Assembly: GCF_003337235.1 (NCBI RefSeq)
Contig: NZ_QPJC01000002.1
Span: 372,001 to 436,000 of the forward strand
From: Halopolyspora algeriensis
GTDB taxonomy: Bacteria > Actinomycetota > Actinomycetes > Mycobacteriales > Pseudonocardiaceae
Reading direction: 5' to 3'
Length of the DNA stretch: 64,000 nt
Shown here: in pieces, positions 33,962-42,953 of the stretch
How positions within the stretch are numbered: position 1 is the first letter of the stretch
Layout: each line of letters starts with the position of its first letter
The notes under the pieces: model-generated
Told to the model about the DNA's origin: nothing
What the model saw: only the letters and a program-made list of their open reading frames with translations
Database searches by the model: none
Made by a program: the position numbers and the translations under genes

Positions 33962-35608
33962 CTAACCGGTCCGCTCGGAGGTTTCCCAGGCTTTCCGGAT
34001 GTCCTCGCGGTTCACTTTGCCGATGGCGTTGCGGGGCAGTTCCTTGGTGGTGATCTCCCATTTTGCCGGCACTTTGTAGTGCGCGATGCCGGCGCTGGTG
34101 TGGGCGTGCAGTTCCTCGGCGGTGACTTCGGTGCCGGGTCGCAGTACCACCACGGCGGCGACTTCCTGTCCCCAGTCGTCGTCGGAGATGCCGAACACGA
34201 GGCATTCCAGTACCGCAGGGTGGGTGGCGATCCGGTCTTCCACCTCGGCGGGATAGATGTTCTCTCCTCCGCGCAGGATCAGATCCGAGCGGCGGCTGGA
34301 GAGGTGCAGGTGCCCGTCGATGATCGTGCCGAGGTCGCCGGTGCGGTACCAGCGATGTGGGTCGGTGGAGGCCGTGGTCGCTTCCGGGTTGCGCCAGTAG
34401 CCGAGCATCAGTTGGGCGCCGCGGAGGTGGATCTCTCCTTCGGTGCCGTCGGGGACCGGGTTGTCGTCGGCGTCGCGCACCTGCAGTTGCAAGGTCGGCA
34501 CCGGTCGGCCGACGGTGTTGGGGTCCTCCCGCAGCTCGGCGGGGGAAGCGAGAGTGGCCGCCGTCGACGATTCCGTCATGCCGTACGTCGTGCCCAGGGA
34601 TTGTCCGGCTTCGGGCAGGGTCCGGCGCAGTCGTTCCTTCAGGTGCGCTGACGACGGTGCGCTGTTGATCGACAGGGTGCGCAGTGAGCTCAGGTCGTAG
34701 TCGGTGATCCGGTCACCGAGCTCCACCAGGCGGGAGAGCATCGTGGGGACCGCGCCCCAGTTGGTGACCTGCTCCTGCTCGATGAGCCGCAGCACCCGGT
34801 CGATGTCGAACCGGCCCAGGTGCATGACGGCGGTGTCGCCGGCGGCCAGTCGGACGACGGCCAGGTTGTGCAGCGCGGCGATGTGGAACAGCGGTGTGGC
34901 CAGCAGGAAGCGCCGGTCTGTCGGGGGGTGTCCCAGTTGTGTGGCGACAGCATCGTTGAGGAGGTTGAACCACAGGGCCGCGATGACGTTGCGGTGGGAG
35001 TGCGTGGCTCCCTTGGGTCGGCCGGTGGTGCCGCTGGTGAAGAGGATGACCGCGGGGTCGTCCTCGTCGACGGTTTCCTCGGCCGGGTCCGCGCCGCGGT
35101 ATCGGTCGATGAGGCCGGGGATGTCTTCCTCGACGGAGAGCACGGGCAGGTCGGGGGCGTCGATCAGCGCACGACGGCGCGCGTCGGCGATCAGGACTTT
35201 CGGGTCGGTGAGTCCGATGCTGTGGGCGATCTCCGGTCCGGCCCACATCGAGTTCATCCCGACCGCGATGGCGCCGAGCGATACGGCCGCCCAGAAGCCG
35301 ACGACCCACTCCGGGCAGTTGGCGCTGCAGAGTGCCACCCGGTCGCCCTTGCTCACGCCGTAGTCCTCGCGCAGTGCGCGGGCCAGTGCGGCGACCTGCT
35401 CGTAGTGCTCGGTGAAGGTGAGGCGGCTTTCCCGGGTGACGAGGTATTCCCGGGTGCCGAACCTGCGTGAGGCGCGCAGCAGCTCCCCCAGCGACCGCTG
35501 TCGATGCGCGAAGACCTCGAGCTGCTCGCCGAGCACGTCTTCGAGGCGGATCTCGAAGGGTGCGCCGGGGGCGGTCAGTCGTGTCATGGCTTCGTCACGA
35601 GTGGGCAT
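33962..35608 (-). CDS. Acyl-CoA synthetase (AMP-forming, FadD-like)
   Basis: The 548-residue adenylate-forming enzyme has the P-loop-like ILFTSGTTGRPKGATHSH, the adenine motif GTTYGMTESS, WYRTGDLG with the ATP-ribose Asp, and SDLILRGGENIYPAEVE. The catalytic lysine is in LPRNAIGKVNRED. It activates a carboxylic acid to an acyl-AMP and then a CoA thioester. In this neighbourhood a steroid- or fatty-acid-derived acid is likely. The ATG at 35608 follows GAGGAG and lies 14 bp inside the end of the upstream tetR gene, so the two are coupled. Confidence 0.88.
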   Translation of the reverse strand: MPTRDEAMTRLTAPGAPFEIRLEDVLGEQLEVFAHRQRSLGELLRASRRFGTREYLVTRESRLTFTEHYEQVAALARALREDYGVSKGDRVALCSANCPEWVVGFWAAVSLGAIAVGMNSMWAGPEIAHSIGLTDPKVLIADARRRALIDAPDLPVLSVEEDIPGLIDRYRGADPAEETVDEDDPAVILFTSGTTGRPKGATHSHRNVIAALWFNLLNDAVATQLGHPPTDRRFLLATPLFHIAALHNLAVVRLAAGDTAVMHLGRFDIDRVLRLIEQEQVTNWGAVPTMLSRLVELGDRITDYDLSSLRTLSINSAPSSAHLKERLRRTLPEAGQSLGTTYGMTESSTAATLASPAELREDPNTVGRPVPTLQLQVRDADDNPVPDGTEGEIHLRGAQLMLGYWRNPEATTASTDPHRWYRTGDLGTIIDGHLHLSSRRSDLILRGGENIYPAEVEDRIATHPAVLECLVFGISDDDWGQEVAAVVVLRPGTEVTAEELHAHTSAGIAHYKVPAKWEITTKELPRNAIGKVNREDIRKAWETSERTG

Positions 35609-36251
35609 CGGGCTTCTCCTCGTCTGCGTCAACGGAGCACTCGTCCGCGTTGGAGCGTGGGGCCAGGAGCAGGTGGCAGGCGAGCCGGATCTCCGGTTCG
35701 GCATCGGTCATCGAGGTCCGGCCGTTGAGAGTGGACATCAGCACGCCGTACCAACACTGCTCGACCAACCGGATCAGGGTGATGTCGTGGGTCGTGGGGT
35801 GCCGGATTCGCAACATCCGCGCCATCAGGTCCTTGAGGGCCCGGTCGATCTTGTCGGTGTCGTGCGTCGTGGTCGCTTGCGCTGCCTGGCTGGACTGGAG
35901 CATGGCGTGCGCGAGAAGCGGACGGAAGAGCAGCTGTCTGCTGACATCGATCAGCAGGTCCGCGACCGCATCGACCGGGTCCTGGCCCGGCGCCGGATCG
36001 GGTGTCTCGGTGCTCAGGCGGCCCAGCTGATCCGCGAGGACGGCGGTGAACAGGTGGGTTTTGGACGGGAAGTATCGGTACAGCGTGGCGATGGCGACCC
36101 CGGCCTCCTTGGCGACGTCGTGCATCTGCATGCCGTCCAGGCCCTTGTCCGTACCCAGCCTTGCGGCCGCCCTGACGATACGGCGGTGGCGCGCCTTCTG
36201 GTCGGCAGAGCTCGGCTCGGCTGCGGGCCTGCCTCCGGATCGTCGTGGCAC
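35595..36251 (-). CDS. TetR regulator resembling KstR
   Basis: The 218-residue protein has a TetR helix-turn-helix with MHDVAKEAGVAIATLYRYFPSKTHLF, a run (given here as VAKEAGVAIATLYRY and FPSKTHLF) that closely matches the KstR family of steroid-catabolism repressors. The C-terminal region also follows the KstR pattern (LLAHAMLQSSQAAQ, then a Trp in VEQCWYGVLMS). KstR responds to a cholesterol-derived CoA thioester. It overlaps and probably controls the downstream acyl-CoA synthetase gene. The assignment to KstR itself rather than a paralogue is inference. Confidence 0.82.
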   Translation of the reverse strand: MPRRSGGRPAAEPSSADQKARHRRIVRAAARLGTDKGLDGMQMHDVAKEAGVAIATLYRYFPSKTHLFTAVLADQLGRLSTETPDPAPGQDPVDAVADLLIDVSRQLLFRPLLAHAMLQSSQAAQATTTHDTDKIDRALKDLMARMLRIRHPTTHDITLIRLVEQCWYGVLMSTLNGRTSMTDAEPEIRLACHLLLAPRSNADECSVDADEEKPDAHS

Positions 36252-36291
36252 CTGTTTCTCCCCGTGCGTCCTGGCCGTGCGGCGGCCCGGG

Positions 36292-37101
36292 TCATGGGAT
36301 CTCCTCGCCGAGTCGTGGGCTCATGCGGGCGGTCACGGTGCCGAGTCCGGCGAACTCGGCGCGGAACTCGTCGCCGGGGCCGATGTCGATGGCGCGGGTG
36401 CACGAGCCGGGCAGGATCACGTGGCCGGCTTCCAGGGTCACGCCGAACGACGCGACCTTGCGGGCGAGCCAGGCCACCGCCGTGGTCGGGTTGCCGAGCA
36501 CCGCGCTGCTGTTGCCGCGGGTCACCTCGGTGTCGCCGGTGTAGAGCACCGCTTCGATGTCGGCGAGGTCGAGGTCGTCGGGCGCCGCCTGCGTCGAGCC
36601 GAGGATCACCCCGGCGGAGGAGGCATTGTCGGCGATGGTGTCGGCCAGCCCGATCTTCCAGTCCTTGATGCGGCTGTCGATGAGTTCCAGGCTCGGAGCG
36701 ACGTACTCGGTGGCGGCCAGCACGTCGGCCTCGGTGCAGCTCTGGCCGGGCAGTGTCGTGCCGAGCACGTAGCCGATCTCCACCTCGATCCTCGGGCAGC
36801 AGTAGCGGCTCGTGTCGACGGGGGTGTCTTCACTGAGCACCATCGTGTCGAGCAGGTGGCCGTAGTCGGGCTCGTCGACACCCATCATCTGCTGCATCAC
36901 CGGCGAGGAGAGGCCCACCTTGTGGCCGCGGACGAGTGCGCCGGTGTCGAGCCGGCGGCGGATGTTGAGCCGCTGGATCTCGTAGGCGTCCACGACGTCG
37001 ATGCCGGGGAGCAGTTCGGTGAGCGGGTCGATGGGGGTGCGGTCCTGCTGCGCCTGCCAGAGCAGGTCGGCGGCGTGTTGACGGGATGTCGCCTCGAGCA
37101 T
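36292..37101 (-). CDS. 2-hydroxypenta/hexa-2,4-dienoate hydratase (HsaE/MhpD family)
   Basis: The 269-residue enzyme has the family's metal and substrate motifs: RGHKVGLSSPVMQQMMGVDEPDYG, split here as RGHKVGLSSPVMQQ and GVDEPDYGHLLD; PRIEVEIGYVLG with metal-binding Glu residues; and LELIDSRIKDW. These hydratases add water to 2-hydroxydienoates formed after meta-cleavage. HsaE does so in cholesterol A/B-ring breakdown. The usual aldolase and aldehyde dehydrogenase partners (HsaF/HsaG) are not adjacent. ATG 37101 gives normal length. The ribosome site is weak. Confidence 0.85.
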   Translation of the reverse strand: MLEATSRQHAADLLWQAQQDRTPIDPLTELLPGIDVVDAYEIQRLNIRRRLDTGALVRGHKVGLSSPVMQQMMGVDEPDYGHLLDTMVLSEDTPVDTSRYCCPRIEVEIGYVLGTTLPGQSCTEADVLAATEYVAPSLELIDSRIKDWKIGLADTIADNASSAGVILGSTQAAPDDLDLADIEAVLYTGDTEVTRGNSSAVLGNPTTAVAWLARKVASFGVTLEAGHVILPGSCTRAIDIGPGDEFRAEFAGLGTVTARMSPRLGEEIP

Positions 37102-37213
37102 GCGCTCACGGTTCCATCGGCTTGCCCGCCCCGGGACCGCTCTCCCGCTCACCGGGACGTGTTCGGGTGCTCGGCCGGAGCGCCACCACGGTCGCCGAGC
37201 GTGCTCCTGCGGT

Positions 37214-38104
37214 TCACAACCGGTCGTTGGATTTCGCGGCGAGCATCCGGTCGAGGGGCTCCCCTGGCACCGGGTTTCGGGGTTCTGTGGGAACCGCCGC
37301 CATCCGGCGTTGTGCCCACCGGGTTTCCATGGCCGGGTGCAGCGCCTGGGACACTTGGCGGGCCGCGTGCACCACGAGCGGGGCGGCTTTTTCCAGCGGG
37401 GTGTTCACCTGTCCGACCAGCGAGATGCCGGCCAGTGGGCCTTCGGAGCCGCGCACAGCAGCTGCGGCGCAGGCGATGGTGGGGATGCACTCCCCTCGTT
37501 CGAAGGCCAGTCCGCCGCGCCGGCGGATCCGGTCGAGTTCCTGGTGCAGCAGGCCGAGGTCGCTGATCGTGCGAGTGGTCAGCCGGGCGACCGCGGTACC
37601 GAGCAGCGTGTCGACCTCCTCCGGGGCCAGCCAGGCCAGCATCGCTTTGCCCAGCGCGGTGGAGTGTGCCGGTGCGCGTCCGCCGACGCGAGACGGGACG
37701 CTGGCGGCGAATCGCCCGCCGACTTTGTCGAGATAGAAGACCTCGGGGCCGTCCAGAGTCGCCAGTTGCACGACCATTCCCGTTCTCATCTGCAGGTCGT
37801 GCAGGAATGTCGCGGCAGCCGCGCGGATTTCCCCGTGGCCGTTGTCGAGTCCACCCAGGCTGAGTGCGCGCCGGCCCAGTGAGTAACCGAACGAGGTGTG
37901 TTCCAGCCACTGCAGTTTGACCAGCTGGTCGAGGATGCGGTGCGCGGTGGAGCGCGGCAGGTGGGTGCGTCGTGCGACGCCCTCCAGCGTCAGCCGCGTC
38001 AGGGGGCCGTCGAACGCGTCGAGGATCAGAGTCATCCGCTCCACCATCGACGGCGGCAATTCGCGGCGGGGGGAATCGGTCTCCTCTGCGCTGCCGGCCG
38101 ACAT
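37214..38104 (-). CDS. IclR-family transcriptional regulator
   Basis: The 296-residue protein has an N-terminal winged helix (MVERMTLILDAFDG, LTLEGVARRTHLPRSTAHRIL) and a C-terminal IclR effector domain (GRAPAHSTALGKAMLAW, ECIPTIACAAAAV with a Cys that lines the ligand pocket, ISLVGQVNTP). The ATG at 38104 follows GGAGGG. It is divergent from the SDR gene at 38396 and lies next to the hydratase gene on its own strand. It probably controls one or both in response to a carboxylic-acid intermediate. Confidence 0.88.
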   Translation of the reverse strand: MSAGSAEETDSPRRELPPSMVERMTLILDAFDGPLTRLTLEGVARRTHLPRSTAHRILDQLVKLQWLEHTSFGYSLGRRALSLGGLDNGHGEIRAAAATFLHDLQMRTGMVVQLATLDGPEVFYLDKVGGRFAASVPSRVGGRAPAHSTALGKAMLAWLAPEEVDTLLGTAVARLTTRTISDLGLLHQELDRIRRRGGLAFERGECIPTIACAAAAVRGSEGPLAGISLVGQVNTPLEKAAPLVVHAARQVSQALHPAMETRWAQRRMAAVPTEPRNPVPGEPLDRMLAAKSNDRL

Positions 38105-38395
38105 GGTTGTCCCTCCACGAAAACTGAAACGAATTTCGCTTCGTGGGCAAGCTAGCAGGCCACCCGGGGCGCAGACGAGACTTCGATCGTGTTCGGCTTC
38201 CGCCCTGCACCAGGTCCACTCGATCCTCGACGACCACGTCAGCACGGAGGAGCTGGGCGGCATGCTCCGGCTGCGGCAAGCGGGGTTCGCCCCACTCAGC
38301 GGGATTGTCGGCCAGGCAGGAGCACGCCTTCTCCTAAGGTCGACGACCCACAGGTCGGCAATGATCCCATGCACTGCAGGACAAGGAGTGAGTCG
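38105..38395. promoter_or_regulatory. Divergent iclR/SDR control region
   Basis: An AT-richer patch upstream of iclR contains GAAACGAATTTC (38124-38135 region), a near-palindrome suited to an IclR dimer. The remaining ~250 bp have no gene. AAGGAG at the right end is the ribosome site of the SDR gene. Confidence 0.4.
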
Positions 38396-39319
38396 ATGAG
38401 CAAGACAGATCTCACGGGCCGCACCGCCATCGTGACCGGCGCCGGTGCCGGTCTGGGCCGGGCCGAGGCATTGGCGCTGGCGGCCCGTGGTGCCCATGTC
38501 GTCGTCAACGACATGGGCACCGGCGCCGACACGGTCGCCACGGAGATCGAGCAGGCCGGCGCCGAGGCCCTGGCCGTCCAAGGCGACGTCAGCGACTGGA
38601 CGTTCGGTGAGGAGCTGGTGAACGCCGCGGTCGACACGTTCGGCAGTCTCGACATCGTCGTCAACAACGCCGGGATTCTGCGCGACACGATGCTGTTCAA
38701 CCTCACCGAGCAGCAGTGGGACGATGTCATCCGGGTGCACCTCAAGGGCCACGCCGCGGTGTCGCGTGCCGCCGGTGCCCACTGGCGGGCTGCCTCCAAG
38801 GCCGCGGGCGGTCCGGTGTACGGCCGGGTCGTCAACACTGCTTCGGAGGCGTTCCTGTTCGGCGCCGCGGGCCAGCCGAACTATGCCGCGGCCAAGGCCG
38901 GGATCGCCGCGCTGACCCTGTCGACCTCGCGTGGCCTGTCCCGCTACGGCGTCACCGCCAACGCCATCTGCCCGCGGGCGCGTACCGGCATGACGGCGGA
39001 CGTCTTCGCCGGGGATTCCGGCAGCGGCCAGCTCGACCTCATGGCTCCGGAGCGGGTCGGCACTTTCGTGTCCTATCTCGCGGCGCCGGCTTCCGCCGAG
39101 ATCAACGGGCAGGTCTTCATCGTGTACGGCGACATGGTGGCGCTGATGGCGGCCCCGACGGTGGAGAACAAGTTCACGGCCGAGTCGGGCACCTTCTCCG
39201 TCGAGGAACTCGACGCCCAGCTCACGCCGTACTTCGAGGGACGCCCGGAGTGGCGGACCTACGCCGCGTTCAGCGTCGCGGAGCTCGACACCACCGGTGC
39301 CGGCAACAACGCGAACTGA
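38396..39319 (+). CDS. SDR oxidoreductase, 3-hydroxyacyl-CoA dehydrogenase type
   Basis: This 307-residue classical SDR has the cofactor motif VTGAGAGLGRAEALALA, NNAGILRDTMLFN with the NNAG motif, and the active site SEAF...YAAAKAG with Tyr-x3-Lys. The extended C-terminus (about 60 residues, GTFSVEELDAQLTPYFEG) is like the multifunctional-enzyme-type 3-hydroxyacyl-CoA dehydrogenases. The position next to steroid CoA enzymes suggests it oxidises a hydroxyacyl-CoA intermediate, as the SDRs Rv3548c/Rv3549c of mycobacteria are thought to. AAGGAGTGA lies before the ATG. Confidence 0.85.
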   Translation: MSKTDLTGRTAIVTGAGAGLGRAEALALAARGAHVVVNDMGTGADTVATEIEQAGAEALAVQGDVSDWTFGEELVNAAVDTFGSLDIVVNNAGILRDTMLFNLTEQQWDDVIRVHLKGHAAVSRAAGAHWRAASKAAGGPVYGRVVNTASEAFLFGAAGQPNYAAAKAGIAALTLSTSRGLSRYGVTANAICPRARTGMTADVFAGDSGSGQLDLMAPERVGTFVSYLAAPASAEINGQVFIVYGDMVALMAAPTVENKFTAESGTFSVEELDAQLTPYFEGRPEWRTYAAFSVAELDTTGAGNNAN

Positions 39320-39458
39320 TCCGGCAGCAAACGCGATTACCTGCGAGGTGGGCAACGTATTCCTCGGTGACCATCGGTGGTGGTCGAACACCCCGGCGGG
39401 GTGGGCACGAGACCCACCGCGGCGGTCTTCCGGTGGCAGCCGCGGTCGTGGTTCTGCC

Positions 39459-40364
39459 TCAGGCGCCGTAGACGGGCTCGGGCGGTTCGGCCTTCGCCAA
39501 CAGGTCCCGCAGGGCGGGGCCCACATCGGCGGACTCCCAGCGTCGGCCGATGTCCACGGCAGGGCCGTGCCGCCAGCCCTCCTCGACACAGATCCTGCCG
39601 CCTTCGACCTCGATCACGCGGCCGGTCACGTCGGCCGAGTCCTCGCTCGCCAGCCACGCGACGACCGGCGAGACGTTCGCCGGGTCCACCGCGTCGAAGC
39701 CCGACTCCGGCTTGGCCATGGTCGCGGCGAAGACCTCCTCGGTCATCCGCGTCCGGGCAGCCGGAGCGATCGCGTTGACGGTCACGCCGTAGCGGCCGAG
39801 CTCCTGGGCCGCGACAAGGGTCAGTCCCGCGATGCCTGCCTTCGCAGCGGTGTACGTCCCCTGCCCGACGCTGCCCTGCAGACCGGCGCCGGAGCTGGTG
39901 TTGATCACTCGCGCCGCCCGGGGCCGGCCTTCCTTGGCTTCGGAGCGCCAGTAGGCCGCCGCATGCCTCAGCAGGGCGAAGTGGCCCTTGAGGTGGACGC
40001 GGATCACCGCGTCCCACTCGTCCTCACCGGTGTTGACCAGCATCCGGTCTCGGAGGAATCCGGCGTTGTTGACGAGGATGTCGAGCCCGCCGAACGTGTC
40101 GATCGCCTGCTGCACCATTCGTTGGGCACCGTCGAAGTCCGCCACGTCGTCGCCGTTGGCGACCGCCTCTGCACCGAGCTCGTCGATCAGGGCGGCGACG
40201 TCGTTGGCCGGGTCGGCCGAGGTCCCCATGCCGTCTGCGGAGGCCCCGAGGTCGTTGACCACCACCTTGGCCCCCTGCCGCGCCAGCTCGAGCGCGTGCT
40301 CGCGGCCGATGCCGCGTCCCGCGCCGGTGACGATCGCGACGCGTCCTGCACAGATCCTGCTCAC
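39459..40364 (-). CDS. SDR oxidoreductase (Rv3548c-like)
   Basis: The 301-residue SDR has VTGAGRGIGREHALELA, VVVNDLGASADG, LVNNAGFLRDRML and the active site SSGAGLQ...YTAAKAG. The VINTSSGAGLQGSVGQG region is characteristic of the CoA-linked SDRs. It is transcribed away from echA20-ipdABC, the same divergent layout seen in the mycobacterial HIP cluster (Rv3549c/Rv3548c beside echA20). GTG 40364 is chosen because AGGAG is five bases upstream. GTG 40370 overlaps the site. Likely role: redox step in steroid C/D-ring CoA intermediates. Confidence 0.85.
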   Translation of the reverse strand: MSRICAGRVAIVTGAGRGIGREHALELARQGAKVVVNDLGASADGMGTSADPANDVAALIDELGAEAVANGDDVADFDGAQRMVQQAIDTFGGLDILVNNAGFLRDRMLVNTGEDEWDAVIRVHLKGHFALLRHAAAYWRSEAKEGRPRAARVINTSSGAGLQGSVGQGTYTAAKAGIAGLTLVAAQELGRYGVTVNAIAPAARTRMTEEVFAATMAKPESGFDAVDPANVSPVVAWLASEDSADVTGRVIEVEGGRICVEEGWRHGPAVDIGRRWESADVGPALRDLLAKAEPPEPVYGA

Positions 40365-40481
40365 ATCCACTCCTGGTTTTCTCGGTGCTGAGGTCGGGAC
40401 TTGAACGGAGGCCGCGACCGCAAGGAAGCGCCCGGTCGTGTCGAGTCGGTGGCCACGCGACCTTCGTCGCCTTCCGACCGA

Positions 40482-40519
40482 ACCAAGCAACTGTTAGGGT
40501 ACCAAGCAAATGTTAGGTT
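40482..40519. promoter_or_regulatory. Two tandem 19-bp operator-like repeats
   Basis: 40482-40500 and 40501-40519 are head-to-tail copies matching at 17 of 19 positions (ACCAAGCAAcTGTTAGGgT form). Each is itself a loose palindrome, ACCAAGCA facing TGTTAGG-T. The half-site ACCAAG resembles the AnCAAG of the published KstR2 site. They end 11 bp before the echA20 start and so control the HIP operon and perhaps the divergent SDR. Confidence 0.65.
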
Positions 40520-40530
40520 AGGAAGGCGAC

Positions 40531-41307
40531 ATGGGCATCAGCTCGACCCTGCACGACGGGGGCATCCGCGTCGTGACGATGGACTTTCCCCCGGTCAACG
40601 CACTGCCGGCGGCCGGGTGGTTCGGCGTCGCGGAGACCCTGGACGAGGCGTCGAAGGACAGGAACACCCACGTGGTGGTGCTGCGTGCCGAGGGTCGTGG
40701 GTTCAACGCGGGTGTGGACATCAAGGAGATGCAGACCACCAGCGGCTTCGACGCGCTGATCGAGGCGAACCGCGGCTGCTACGCGGCGTTCAAGGCGGTC
40801 TACGAGTGCGCGACGCCGGTGGTGGCGGCGGTGCAGGGGTTCTGCCTCGGCGGTGGGATGGGCCTCGTGGGCAACGCGGACACGATCGTGGCCTGTGACG
40901 ATGCGTTCTTCGGACTGCCGGAGGTGGACCGCGGTGCGCTGGGGGCGGCGACACACCTGTCCCGGATGGTGCCGCCGCATCTGATGCGGACGCTGTACTT
41001 CACCGGCCGCACCATCACCGCCCAGCAGCTGCACCACCACGGATCGGTGCTCGAGGTGGTCTCGCGCGAGGAGCTCGACGACGCGGCGATGCAGGTCGCC
41101 GGAGAGATCGCGAGCAAGGACCCCCGCGTGATCCGCGCTGCGAAGGAGGCGATCAACGGGATCGACCCGGTCGACGTCAACCGCAGCTACCGCTTCGAGC
41201 AGGGCTTCACGATGGAGCTCAACCTGTCCGGCGTCGCCGACGGGCACCGCGACGAGTTCGCCGGCACGAGCAAGGCGGACCGCAACGACGAGGCGGGAAA
41301 CCACTGA
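40531..41307 (+). CDS. echA20: Enoyl-CoA hydratase superfamily, EchA20-like
   Basis: The 258-residue crotonase-fold protein has ADIxxxG-like FNAGVDIKEMQTT, the oxyanion loop GFCLGGGMGLV and FGLPEVDRGALGAATHL. EchA20 in mycobacteria opens a ring of a HIP-derived CoA thioester (hydrolytic ring D/C cleavage) rather than hydrating an alkene. Its gene always heads an echA20-ipdA-ipdB-ipdC operon like the one here. It overlaps ipdA (TGATG). The ring-hydrolase role is taken from the family and the gene order. Confidence 0.86.
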   Translation: MGISSTLHDGGIRVVTMDFPPVNALPAAGWFGVAETLDEASKDRNTHVVVLRAEGRGFNAGVDIKEMQTTSGFDALIEANRGCYAAFKAVYECATPVVAAVQGFCLGGGMGLVGNADTIVACDDAFFGLPEVDRGALGAATHLSRMVPPHLMRTLYFTGRTITAQQLHHHGSVLEVVSREELDDAAMQVAGEIASKDPRVIRAAKEAINGIDPVDVNRSYRFEQGFTMELNLSGVADGHRDEFAGTSKADRNDEAGNH

Positions 41308-42194
41308 TGACCGAGGCACGCACGAGAAACAAGGTGATGTCGGTCGACGATGCCGTCGCCCGGCTCGAGGACGGCATGACGATCGGCATCGGCGGCTGGG
41401 GGTCACGCCGCAAGCCGATGGCGCTGGTCCGGGCGATCCTGCGCTCCGACCTGAAGGACCTGACCATCGTCTCCTACGGTGGGCCGGATGTCGGCCTGCT
41501 GTGCGCGGCGGGCAAGGTCACGAAGCTGGTCTATGCGTTCGTGTCGCTGGACTCCATCCCGCTCGAGCCGCTGTTCCGCGCGGCGCGGGAGAACGCGGCC
41601 GTCGAGGTCGAGGAATGGGACGAGGGGATGTTCCAGACCGGCCTGCGTGCCGCGGCGCAACGTCTGCCGTTCCTGCCCATGCGCGCCGGCCTCGGGTCGG
41701 ACGTGATGACCCACAACCCTCGCCTGAGGACGGTCACCTCGCCGCACGACGACGGGGAGGAACTCGTCGCCGTACCGGCACTCGACCTCGACGTGGCCCT
41801 GGTGCACATGAACCGCGCCGACGAGCACGGCAACGCGCAGTACTTCGGACCCGACCCGTACTTCGATGACCTGTTCTGCCTCGCGGCCTCGCAGCGGTTC
41901 GTCTCCACCGAGCAGATCGTGGACACCGCCGAACTCACCGCCGACGCACCCGTGCAGACGCTGCTGCTGAACCGGATGATGGTCGACGGAGTCGTGGAGA
42001 CCCGCAACGGGGCGCACTTCACCACCTGCGTGCCCGACTACGGCCGCGACGAGAAGTTCCAGAAGACCTACGCCACCGCCGCGGCGGACCCGGCGAGCTG
42101 GGTGGAGTTCGAGCAGCGGTTCCTCTCCGGTGACGAGCGGGCCTACCAGGACGCCGTCGCCGCCTTCCACGCCGAGCAGAGCGGAGGCAACTGA
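41307..42194 (+). CDS. ipdA: IpdA, alpha subunit of COCHEA-CoA hydrolase
   Basis: This 295-residue protein is a class I CoA-transferase-fold alpha subunit: DGMTIGIGGWGSRRKPMALVRAI, split as DGMTIGIGGWGSRRKPMA, then LGSDVMTHNP and VALVHMNRADEHGNAQYFGP. In IpdAB the usual transferase glutamate is not used and the heterodimer hydrolyses the last carbocyclic ring of the cholesterol C/D-ring intermediate COCHEA-CoA. It sits directly between echA20 and ipdB with overlapping or abutting ends, as in mycobacteria and Rhodococcus. Confidence 0.88.
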   Translation: MTEARTRNKVMSVDDAVARLEDGMTIGIGGWGSRRKPMALVRAILRSDLKDLTIVSYGGPDVGLLCAAGKVTKLVYAFVSLDSIPLEPLFRAARENAAVEVEEWDEGMFQTGLRAAAQRLPFLPMRAGLGSDVMTHNPRLRTVTSPHDDGEELVAVPALDLDVALVHMNRADEHGNAQYFGPDPYFDDLFCLAASQRFVSTEQIVDTAELTADAPVQTLLLNRMMVDGVVETRNGAHFTTCVPDYGRDEKFQKTYATAAADPASWVEFEQRFLSGDERAYQDAVAAFHAEQSGGN

Positions 42195-42953
42195 ATGGAC
42201 GCGACGAGAGCGGAGGTGTGCGCCGCAGCGCTCGCCGACTTCTTCGAGGGCGACGGCGAGATCATGGCCAGCCCGATGGGACTGCTGCCCACGCTCGGGG
42301 CACGGCTGGCCAAACTGACCCACTCCCCCGGCCTGCTGCTCACCGATGGCGAGGCGATGGCCCTCGACGGTGTTCCACCGCTGGGGGAGAGTTCCGGCGT
42401 CGTCGAGGGCTGGATCCCGTTCCGTGCGGTGCTCGACGTCGTCGTGCCCCACGGCAAGCGCCACGTCATCATGGGCGCGACCCAACTCGACCGGCACGGC
42501 AACCAGAACATCTCCTGCATCGGCGACTTCGCCCGGCCCGAACGCCAGCTTCTGGGCGTGCGCGGCGCACCCGGCAACACCGTGAACAACAAGACCAGCT
42601 ACTGGGTGCCCAAGCACAGCGCCCGGGTCTTCGTCGAGCAGGTCGACATGGTCTCCGGTGTCGGCCGCAAGCGCGCCGGGCAGGCCGGGGCCGCGGCGAC
42701 ACGTTTCCACAACGTCCACCGCGTCGCGAGCAACCTCGGGGTGTTCGACTTCCACGGTCCCGACCACGCCCTCCGGCTGGTCTCGGTGCACCCCGGCGTC
42801 ACCGTCGACGAGGTCCGCAAGGCCAGCGGCTGCGATCTCCACGTCGAGGGAGACGTCCCCGAGACCAGGACGCCCTCGGCGGAGGAGCTGGCCCTGATCC
42901 GCGAGGTGCTCGACCCCACGTCCCTGCGCGACCGCGAGGTTCCCGCGGCATGA
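42195..42953 (+). CDS. ipdB: IpdB, beta subunit of COCHEA-CoA hydrolase
   Basis: The 252-residue beta subunit has the CoA-transferase fold with MGLLPTLGARLAKLTHSPG, GATQLDRHGNQNISCIG and GGAPGNTVNNKTSYWVPKH (the sequence reads RGAPGNTVNNKTSYW). The N-terminal AALADFFEGDGEIMASPM is typical of IpdB. It pairs with IpdA to open the final ring and yield open-chain CoA products for beta-oxidation. The ATG directly follows the ipdA TGA. Its stop overlaps ipdC (ATGA), giving strict coupling. Confidence 0.87.
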   Translation: MDATRAEVCAAALADFFEGDGEIMASPMGLLPTLGARLAKLTHSPGLLLTDGEAMALDGVPPLGESSGVVEGWIPFRAVLDVVVPHGKRHVIMGATQLDRHGNQNISCIGDFARPERQLLGVRGAPGNTVNNKTSYWVPKHSARVFVEQVDMVSGVGRKRAGQAGAAATRFHNVHRVASNLGVFDFHGPDHALRLVSVHPGVTVDEVRKASGCDLHVEGDVPETRTPSAEELALIREVLDPTSLRDREVPAA

